Source: Phytoseiulus persimilis (lineage: Eukaryota; Arthropoda; Arachnida; Mesostigmata; Phytoseiidae). From it: a DNA stretch of 64,000 nt. This document shows positions 55,999 to 64,000 of the stretch, in pieces. The notes under the pieces were generated by a model. It searched no databases and was not told the origin of the DNA. It saw only the letters and a program-made list of their open reading frames with translations. The stretch is from positions 18,224,745 through 18,288,744 of the forward strand of contig CM075102.1 in assembly GCA_037576195.1 (NCBI GenBank), written 5' to 3'. Each line of letters opens with the position of its first letter. Within the stretch, counting starts at the first letter, position 1. Both the position numbers and the translations under genes were made by a program.

Positions 55999-57045
55999 TG
56001 TATACCCTGAATGCCGAAAAATCGAGCCAGAAATGCATGAAGCCGAAAATCGAGCCCGAAAAGCATGAAGCCGAAAGGCATGAAGTTAACGAGCGTGAAG
56101 CCGAAAACCTCCTCTCCCAACAGCGGAGCGGTCGGGACTGGTTTAGCGGGCGGGAATTGCACCTTCGTTATGCTCAGCCTACTTACTTCTTCTGCCTCGC
56201 TTACGTCCTCGCTGTTCCGCATCTACGGTCCCTAGTTCGAACTGACCAATGGTGTAGCTGCTACAGGAAGCAATCTGCTGAACGCGAATCTTGAAGTTTC
56301 CGAGGTCAACTCGCTCGAAGAGGAATCTTCACCTCCAGCTCTAGTACTATTCGCGGAATACGCTGTTACAACACCTTGTTCTTTCCCACCGAAAAGGGAA
56401 AACCGGCATGGAAACCCTCTTCTTCAGTCACAGTACATCTGCTGCCTGTTGAAGGCTCAGATGAACTCGACTGAACCGGAATCCGCGTTTGTCAGCTCCA
56501 CTCGCAGCAGTGCGATCAGTCCCTGGAGCATCTACAAAGATCGCCCGCACTCCGGCAGACGAGTCATACGTTCCTATTAAACCCGGACGATCACTTCCTA
56601 TGGCGTCAATGATTTGACGATGATGAGCCCCTGACCCAGACAACACTCAAACCCAGGATGAGCGCGCAGAGGCGCTTTGCGTGCCTAGAAGATTGACCCA
56701 TTCTCGTAAATGGACACGCTGATGAAAAGCGCTCGTGCGAAAGGTCCTATATCAGAGAGCGAATCGGCTGAAATGTTTTTTCATCGTTTCGTCGTACTCT
56801 GGAGTCATACTGAGCCGTTGTCATCATTTCATTCGAGAACGTCTCCCAGTCGTTCCGAATGAGTCTCACAAAGGTACAAATCGACGAAACGATACAGAAA
56901 TCCCATCCCGCCATACCAGTCCCAAACACTCCGCCGTTGGGAGAGGAGGTTGCCGGCGTCATGCTTTTCGGCTTCATGCTTTTCGGGCTCGATTTTTCGG
57001 CTTCATGCGTTTCGGGTTCGAATTTTCGGCTTGTCGGACCCTAAC
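55999..57045 (+). mobile_element. Long-TIR, Mutator-like non-autonomous DNA transposon
   Basis: The element is flanked by the 11-bp direct repeat CACTGCCATGG (55988-55998 and 57046-57056). Its ends are long imperfect inverted repeats of about 150-180 bp. Each carries several tandem GAAGCCGAAAAGCATGAA-type units, followed by a shared AACCTCCTCTCCCAAC block and a GGGACTGGT block, in opposite orientations at the two ends. Long TIRs with 9-11-bp target duplications are typical of MULEs. The first 14 or so bases of the two ends differ, so the exact termini may be off by a few bases. No transposase is encoded. The centre holds one open stretch of 114 codons (56236-56580). Confidence 0.75.
56236..56580 (+). 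other. Open 114-codon stretch inside the long-TIR element
   Basis: The frame from just after TAG 56233-56235 to TAA 56578-56580 has no stop and no early ATG. It reads FELTNGVAATGSNLLNANLE, EVNSLEEESSPPALVLF and SAFVSSTRSSAISPWSIYKD. No transposase motif is visible. Mutator-like elements often carry captured host fragments, which would explain an open frame without a start codon; no donor sequence was recognised in this window. Confidence 0.35.
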
Positions 57046-57537
57046 CACTGCCATGGGGACTGATAAACTCAGCCATCTGAAACTCATTCATGAATCTCCC
57101 CATAAAGACAGATGGGAGGTATAAAATGGTGATCGCATGAGATTCCTAACTCTAATCAACACCGTCCATCAATAAACGATAACTCTGGACTGCTACATAC
57201 ATTTGATAATCTCCTCAGGGAACGTCTGGCTCGAACTGCTCCAAGAGCGTCGGCTGCTCCGGAACATCATGTAAGGAGGAAAGATCAGAATTTTCTCTAG
57301 GTGATCGGGAACTGAACGGTTTCGCCAAGTTATCGGTCCTGATACGAGACCAATTCAGCGGCTTCAATTGCCGCGGGGAATCCAGTCTCCCATGGCCACT
57401 TATAGAGAGCAGACGATCCCAGCGGAAATACTCAGTTATCACTCGACGTCAAAGGTTCAATGGGACCGGTGATCCGTGACCAACGTCTCCGAGGACATTC
57501 GTCATTGGTGATTTAGTTCCCGGATCGGATTGGAATG

Positions 57538-57765
57538 TCCTCAGGAGCAAGCTCCTGGAACTCATTGCCGGGAAACCCGGATCCCGGTCATCCACTTTCC
57601 AGAGAATCACCCAATCCTGGTTCTGAAGTGGTGTACGCTAATTTAGCGGGAGTGGGAGCTGAAACAGGCTCTCCCGTCATTTCTGCCACGATACGAGGAA
57701 CGGAGAGGGGCAACGAATACCTTCAACCGCTCTTGTCGGGCATCGCCACCCAAACCCCGAGATAG
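57538..57765 (+). other. Probable terminal exon of an unidentified gene
   Basis: After the acceptor TGGAATGTCCTCAG an open segment of about 75 codons ends at TAG 57763-57765. It reads ASSWNSLPGNPDPGHPLSRE, then GSEVVYANLAGVGAET and RGNEYLQPLLSG. Codon choice is coding-like. It resembles a cytoplasmic tail: VVYANL fits the V-x-Y-x-x-L tyrosine motif, also a Y-x-N SH2 site. No upstream exon was joined to it with confidence. Confidence 0.4.
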
Positions 57766-57856
57766 TCAGAGAAGTTTGCACACATGAGCTTCCTTCATAA
57801 GACTTGATCGCTAAATCTCATATGAAACCTGACTCTCTGAGTGGGCCGTACGAAGA

Positions 57857-58275
57857 GTGCCAGCAAGGGAATGCTGGACTTCGGTCCTCCTAAGTCAGTG
57901 CGGTGCGGTTCGAATTCGAGAGGGTCGCACCGTCGGGGAACTTGGCTTCGGTAAACCGGGGTATCCACAACCAAGCCGAGTTCGCGAACTCCTCCACTTG
58001 CTACCATGGCACCGGAGTTTCACTTCTCCCACAGCGGAAACCTTCGAGGTAGCTGCGCAACGAGGAACTCTGTCCGACCGGGAACGAAATTTCCAAGGCG
58101 AGCTGAGGGATGGCCGATTCTGTCCAACCCGAAGAATGTCAAACCACTCCGCGAGGACAGGGAGCTCGCGCTGTTCTCTCCGCCTCTGGATCACACGGAA
58201 TTAGCCAGCTTGCAGGCCTCCAGGGATACGCTGGCCGCGGCCATTTTCTCTTCCGAGGCGGTTAGCGCGCTCTGA
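57857..58275 (+). other. Probable 3' exons of an unidentified gene
   Basis: Two plausible exon pieces. One follows AGTGCCAGCAAG (GMLDFGPPKSVRCG...) and ends at TTCG before GTAAAC near 57948. The other follows the acceptor CACTTCTCCCACAG near 58034 and runs to TGA 58273-58275, ending ELALFSPPLDHTELASLQAS and FSSEAVSAL. The final 40 codons are strongly GC3-biased like real genes nearby. AATAAA at 58433-58438 would serve as its poly(A) signal. No family is recognised. Confidence 0.35.
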
Positions 58276-58432
58276 CAAATCGCCTGACGCGCGCGGGCAT
58301 CCTAAACAGCTGCTAACAAACGACGAAGAAATTTTGAGCGATGCGAAGCAGGGAAAGGCGATCCGATCTTCGGTAGCTTCCTAGCGTGCCACTCCGTCTT
58401 CATATTTCTCTCTCGTATTATTTATCTAATTG

Positions 58433-58438
58433 AATAAA
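58433..58438 (+). terminator. Candidate poly(A) signal
   Basis: AATAAA on the plus strand, 158 bp after the stop at 58275; it fits the end of the unidentified gene there. Confidence 0.4.
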
Positions 58439-58439
58439 A

Positions 58440-61400
58440 TCAGCGCAGCGGCTCCAAGCGCACCGTACCTGTCGCACACCATTCAAAGTAGAAGACCACC
58501 CGGAGATGATTTCGCTGCCCTTGATAATACCACCTTCTTTTCTCTCTGCACACCCTTGTTTTACCCCTGCGACACTTTGCGCCATTGAAATTTCTCTTCG
58601 CGAGATGAATGTGACGTCGCGTGCTTCGCGCAGCAGCTTGGAACCCTCTCCGGCTCGTTTAAAATACGTGAATATGGAAGGCCGCCTTTCATATTTTTGT
58701 AATTTCGTTCTTTGATGAGCAGAAGCCTCTCCGTACGCGAGGAGTTCATTCGAGCGGAGGATAGAGCGGGGAGCGTTGGGGATTTTGAGGTGAGTCCTGC
58801 CAATTCACTCCGTTTGCACAGCTCTGATCAAGGGAGGAGGGAACTTCAAATGAGATTTCCATGACAGAGAGACAGAAAGAGGAGGAGAGAGAAAACCGAA
58901 AACAATAGTATCACGCGACAAATTCACTCATTTACTGTTCAGAGATTCACGTGGGCTACGGTCTGGATCTAATGGAATTTCAGCGAGCGAAAGAGATGGA
59001 TCTGGCGTCAACGAAGATAATGGCTGAAGCTCTTGAGCAGCTACAATGCATTCGCCATTAACACAGAAGATAACCCACCAGCATACTGTTGGTCTTACTC
59101 TCTTCCTGAAATGAGCCATGTTCCAGCCGAAGATGCGCCTCGGCCTCTGAGGCCATGAACCGCCGAGAGATCTGCCCGGCTAACGGCTCTCGCTCTAGAA
59201 ACCGTTCATGGTAAAGAATAAACGGAGTGTTGTTTGGGAACCGGGGCAAGTAAACTTTGCAGTCCCGTCCCACCTCGGGCCAGGCTGTTCTCCTGCACCT
59301 ACTTCGTGAGGGAACGTGGGAATCATAGCTCTTCGTGTAACTCCTTCGCGCAGCCGCCGTCCGCATCTACCTAATTTCCTAATTCTGAGATGCGGAAGAC
59401 GGGCAGTGGCTTCATTCAGTTCATATTCACAGAGAGACTCAACTTTTGTGTCCATCTCTAGGAATGCATACCAGACCTCCCTCTCTGGCTTTGGAAACAG
59501 ATTTATCAGCAAACTCTCTGCGACTTGGGGGAAAGACAGCACTCTGCTCGGACAACATCGGGATTCTCGGGCTCCCAGAAGACATTGCTTGGTCTTCAAG
59601 GCTCGCATTTCCAATCTTTATGAATTCAGTGAACGAAATTATCAGCTGCGGATTTCATATGAGTTCGTGTTCTCCGGATGAGTTGACTTACTTTCCGTCA
59701 TCGTACTGTGTGAAGTCCAGTTGGGAGCTCACAGCGGAACGATTTCACCAGTCGGTCCGCAGTGAACCGCTACGTCGGCATTCCATACATCGGTGTTTCC
59801 ATTTCTCGGTTCTAACAATTGCACGAGCGGAGGATTAAAACGATCAGTGGATTCATGAACATGAGCGGAGATGTGATCGCTGGCTCATTCTGAGAAACGG
59901 GTTGGTGCTGATGAGCGGGGCAAGCAAAATTTTCAAGAGGGCTGTTTCTGAGAGACGGGGTCTATGAGAACGTCCTAGATAGATAATGAATTTTCCCCCA
60001 GTAATTGGCTCATTTGACAAACTCCACGTCAACAATTATCGTTATCAGAGCCGCGTCAATCAAAGACAAATATGGCGTACGCGGGTTGGTCGGTGCGATC
60101 TTTGAGAATATCGTTCTCTCGAGACATTGTTGTTCAATATCCGAATAATGGAGCCATTAAATATCGGGGAATAGGACAAATTTTTCAGATCCTATCGCTG
60201 AACATCTTCCGAGAGCACTCCGGACCACAGCATTGATTGAATGGCGATTTTTCCTCAGCGAATGCGAGGCGGTTCTCTTGAAGGGCCGATGCGGATATGT
60301 GTCATACGACAAAGGTGGTGCTGGCGAAATTCCATTGCGGATAGGATGTACTTTGAATCAACAAATGAAGCAATGGCGAGATAAGCGGGTCAACGGCCGT
60401 GTGGTTAGTACGACGACGTTCTTTTGGAGCCAGCGAGCGTCCAGTCTCCTATGGGTGGTCGGGATCTTCGACCACGATCCCACTCGTAGGGCTCGGCTGG
60501 TATACTGCTGTGCCTCGTAGGCAGTTCTGGAGGGAGTCCCGGGGGCAGCTGTCGAGTCCATTGTGAGAGACCCCATTGACGAGGCTGGGATATTCGATTC
60601 TCAAAAGAGAAAATCCAGCCGACCAGGACTCCATGAAAAATTCCCGGTCAGACTGTCTCCCATTTTTTTTTGGCAGCACCTGCCTCATCTCAGAAGAGCT
60701 CCGCGACGGTGGATTGATAATAGACATCTGGTCCGTGTATTTTTTCCATCATCTCCCATTTATCTTGGACGTCTGCTATCCATCCCATATCTAATCTTTC
60801 ACGGAAGACATTTTTGGCGGTCGAGTCTCGAACGTTTATTAAAAATCGGATCCCTCCGCCGTCATCTATGAGGGTGAATGAGAAACAGATCTTTCACAGC
60901 GAATTCGGTTCGAGGTGACCGAAGCAGTCCGTTAGACTGTCGATGAAAGATGAAACATTTCGCTGAAGCTCGGAGCTTCGATAGACTTCACTGCCCGCCC
61001 GAGTCCCGTTCATTCATTTCAGGCTGAGCCACTAACAGATTCTGTAAGATTACTTTGAGTCGTCAAGAAAAAAAGGCCAATCTTCGTTGGTGGCCGCCAT
61101 CCGCTCCTGGGTGTACACTGTCGTCGCCGTGAATCTATTCAGGTCTCGATGGATCTCGCTTTTCTCCGTCCCCTTCTACCGTCCGACCTCCTTTCCACTT
61201 TTCACGTGGACTCCTTGAATCAAGACGAAAATTAATGAAAGCGTCCCGGAACATTTTCAACGGTCAATCCCGATATCACATCGGCTTTGACGAATGCTTC
61301 GGAGACTTTCGGTGCTTAGAGAACCCAGTAATATGAGGGAACGGAGCTCCGAACTCGCAAGTGAGCTTCGTGGCGTTCTCCCCCGCAAGTTGGATGGCAG

Positions 61401-61795
61401 AAACTTTTAGAGCCCGTTGCCAACAGAACACAGCCTCCGGATCAAAGCTAACGCAGACTCCGGCGGGAATTTTTTCTCAGATTTCACAGAGTGTCGAGAG
61501 GCTGGTTCAAGCCCTAGATGTCACAGACCGAGAAGATGAGGCTTTGTTCCGGAACTAAGTCTCCACAGTAGAGGGGCGTGCTCATCTATCCCTGTGTCGT
61601 CAAGACAAAGGTGCTCGACCTCGCTTCATCTCGGAAGACCGAGCATGCCTGTTCTCTTTCTTTCGCGTTGTCTTTTCGCGATCAAGGCGCTGGAAATCTC
61701 GCCGTTGATGGAAGTGGGGGTTTCTTATCAACGGACAGACATTCATATTCGAGCTCCGTTGCGTCCACTTTGAGACGACTTCGCTCTGTGTAGGA
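58440..61795. other. Stretch without a recognised gene
   Basis: Only short overlapping frames were found. One 25-codon frame at about 61333-61410 (MRERSSELASELRGVLPRKL) looks exon-like but is too short to assign. No transposon termini were recognised. Confidence 0.4.
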
Positions 61796-62010
61796 ACTTC
61801 GACTACGATTCGGACGGAAAGTTTCAAAAGGCCTTCGTGGGAGCTCGGGATGACAAATTTTTGATGGAGCCCAGCGCTTCTTGGTATTTCATCGGGAAAA
61901 TTCTCCGAGGCTTGAAAAAGGCTGTGAGCTCGCGCGAAAGTGATGATATTGGCGTCGATATGGGATCTGCACCAACTCAGACAAACCTCGAGATGACACA
62001 TACAGAGTTC
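61796..62010 (+). other. Exon-like open segment, unidentified
   Basis: Bounded by an acceptor (GCTCTGTGTAG) and a donor-like GCT-GTAAGA, the segment reads NFDYDSDGKFQKAFVGARDD, then LMEPSASWYFIGKILRGLKK and ESDDIGVDMG. DYDSDGKF resembles the start of an EF-hand loop, but the position-12 acidic residue is missing, so calcium binding is not supported. Flanking exons were not identified. Confidence 0.35.
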
Positions 62011-64000
62011 GCTGTAAGACGATAATCCTATGTGAAGTTAAAGCGTTCGACAGCGTAATCCGGAAGGCCTTATCGGAACAGACGAGCAGTGGACCCGCCA
62101 GCGCGCGAGCGTACCTTTGGGGAAATCCCAGATTTTTGTTCCCGTTTTTTCTACGTCCCCTCTACCGAATGTCTAAAAACTGTGTATTCTACCACGGAAT
62201 CACGGAGCAGTTCTCGGTCACCCATACACAGTCAGAGGAGCGGCAACAGTGAGGGACGAAACATTGATAGGTGGCTGCTGCAACACACGACGGAACAAGA
62301 TTCCTCGAAGGTGGAAAGCGCAGAAGAAAAGCGATCACGCAGCGTGCGAATCGAAAAGGGTGCAAGCATTGCATGTTGCGTGATTAGCTTCCAACGATTA
62401 ACGGTTCGTCACAACAATCGTTTACGATGGGACATGACGCCTGTCTTTTTTCGGGGTCCACGATTCCGAGGTGGATCTGAGAAACTTGTTCGGGGTATGA
62501 CAGAACGGGGACATTGATTGAGAAGCAGGAATGTATTGAAATTCATCGTTGTGTCGGAAAAAGAGCAGGAGACACAGCAGCTACCAAAGTACAACGAAGG
62601 GAACGCGAGCGACGTTGGTTCGATTTGTGAGACAGTTATGTTGAAAAGTTCCGATTCGACAGCGAGCGATACAGTCCCCAATGCGAGCTGAGGAGAGAGA
62701 GAGAAAGAAAGGGAGCGGCGATGAGCACAGAAGGAGATTCCGGGACGCGGTCCAGGAACTTTGTATAGGAACGCATCGCATCGCGAGAAGAAGTGCAATC
62801 TTTGACACCGCCGTTCCATGTTGCAAACCGGAGCTGATTCGAATCGTGACTTACTCCTCCGTTCTATGTAGCCAACGATGTGATATCCTCCCCACGGAGG
62901 AAGTCTCTCGACAAGGGGATCGGGCTGCAACGAGCCAACGGTCGAGTTGCGAGAACTGTAGTTCGGATCCAGGAAAGTGGAGCCGCGTCATAAGCCATGA
63001 TAGCTTCAGAATTAGGAGACGACAGAGGAGACGAAGCATCCGTCGTTGAATATGAGGTCATCCATCGTTTGAGCGACGCGGGGTCGTTGAGCAGGAAATA
63101 CTGCTGCTTCGGCTCGCGTCGCTGCGCCACGAATCAGGACATAACGGGACACACATGGACAGAAAAATGGGGTGTAGAAGGCATACGATACTCCGCCGGG
63201 ACACGGTTTGGAGCCCGAACGACTTCCTCCCAGAGAACTTCAAGAATATTTCCAGAATGGACGTTACTCTTTCGAAGCTTCCATGCCATCGCAGCTCGTC
63301 TCAAAATCGCGTCGTTCGTCTGACCAGCGATCAGGCAGCTCGGCCCGTCCGTCCGTTCGTTCTTTCGTCCTTTCAGATCATCAATAATCCACGAAGATAC
63401 AACGGGCGTATACCTTTCGGATGGACATTCGCTCGTAGCTTCTGGTGTCTACGAATCTGTTTCGGACTCATCTCTCGCCGCCGCGGCCGGAGAATCACTT
63501 TAACCAACCGTAGGCCTTCATCGCTCATTCGCGGTGATCGTACGTAGGTAGCCTTCTTATTCTTAGCCAACCCGCCGGCCGGCCAGCCAGCCGACCGAGC
63601 GACTTGTGTCTCAGTGAAGTCGACTCATCTGAACGAGGCAAGGTATCCGAGTGAGTGAGTGACCGAGCGCGCGAGTCACTCCCGAGCAAGCCGGGCAGTC
63701 GACCCAACGAGCAAGCAATTTGTGTTTAGTTAAGATTAAAGATAATAATTCTCAAAAATGATCGAATACCCCGCAGGAATAATCTAATAGAGCTGGCCCT
63801 GGTACTTCGGTTTCTCGTTGGGTTTGTTGGTCAATGTGCTGCTCGTCTATCGACTTCTGCCCAGATTCTGAACGTCAAGTGGAAGCGACCCCACGATGCA
63901 CAATCGAGGGAGACTAACAAAGTCTTCTAAGCTGTTGGCGTCGTTGCAAACGTAAGTCGGCCGCTCTGCATCTTAGGAATCGCTCTCGCTGATCGATGCG
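62011..64000. other. Stretch without a recognised gene
   Basis: Long frames on both strands between 62089 and 63707 overlap each other and carry no motif. The part 63560-63720 is rich in short GAGTGA/CCGGCC-type simple repeats. Confidence 0.4.

Larger units (their letters stand above)
55961..57140 (+). repeat. Dispersed repeat copy split by a 1.05-kb insertion
   Basis: 55961-55998 and 57046-57140, when read across the insertion, give the same ordered blocks as the uninterrupted copy at 17931-18083 (AGATTGATGAAT, CACTGCCATGG, GACTGA, CAGCCAT, ACTCATTCAT, GGAGGTATAAAATG). This supports both the repeat family and the boundaries of the inserted element. Confidence 0.65.

Overview
The window is eukaryotic nuclear DNA. 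Its genes are split by short GT-AG introns (mostly 100-1200 bp) with tight, phase-consistent exon junctions. The gene families present are a Ptp99A-type receptor tyrosine phosphatase, an HR97/NR1-like nuclear receptor, a short Gly/Val-rich cuticle-like secreted protein, and ANK/SOCS-box-like paralogs. These point to an arthropod. The compact introns and roughly balanced GC suggest a small-genome chelicerate such as a predatory mite, but that placement is inference. Most short open frames in the window are random.

Layout, left to right. 1-4844: no supported exon. 4845-11121 (+): nine 3' exons of a receptor protein tyrosine phosphatase with FN3 repeats, one membrane helix, an active-looking D1 and a catalytically dead D2. 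16495-18416 (+): six-exon DRAM-family membrane protein with a poly(A) signal. 19580-20214 (+): TATA box, two-exon secreted cuticle-like protein carrying a one-base frameshift, and a poly(A) signal. 22340-22640 (+): small exon-like fragments, possibly chemoreceptor remains. 23496-24689 (+): an orphan protein of about 400 residues. 28228-32923 (-): two tandem paralogs with a C-terminal SOCS-box-like motif; the second is interrupted by a single in-frame TAG, and a more degraded third relative may lie at 33813-34301. 43542-47477 (+): five exons of an MFSD4-type (sodium-dependent glucose transporter 1-like) major facilitator. 51072-52933 (-): three exons of a nuclear receptor (DBD plus LBD). 53609-58275 (+): several exon-like pieces that could not be assigned. 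58440-64000: one further exon-like piece.

Mobile and repeat DNA is conspicuous. There is a 205-bp hAT-type MITE with a perfect 8-bp target duplication (35634-35838) and two decayed relatives (21333-21602, 45641-45805). A foldback element of about 0.78 kb has two roughly 330-bp arms (36239-37014). A 1.05-kb long-TIR, Mutator-like non-autonomous element is flanked by an 11-bp duplication (55999-57045); it has split an older dispersed repeat whose uninterrupted copy lies in the last intron of the DRAM gene.

The identified genes do not form a pathway. The phosphatase, the transporter, the DRAM protein and the nuclear receptor are ordinary metazoan single genes. The least described content is the SOCS-box-like paralog cluster, the orphan at 23.5 kb, and the foldback and long-TIR elements.
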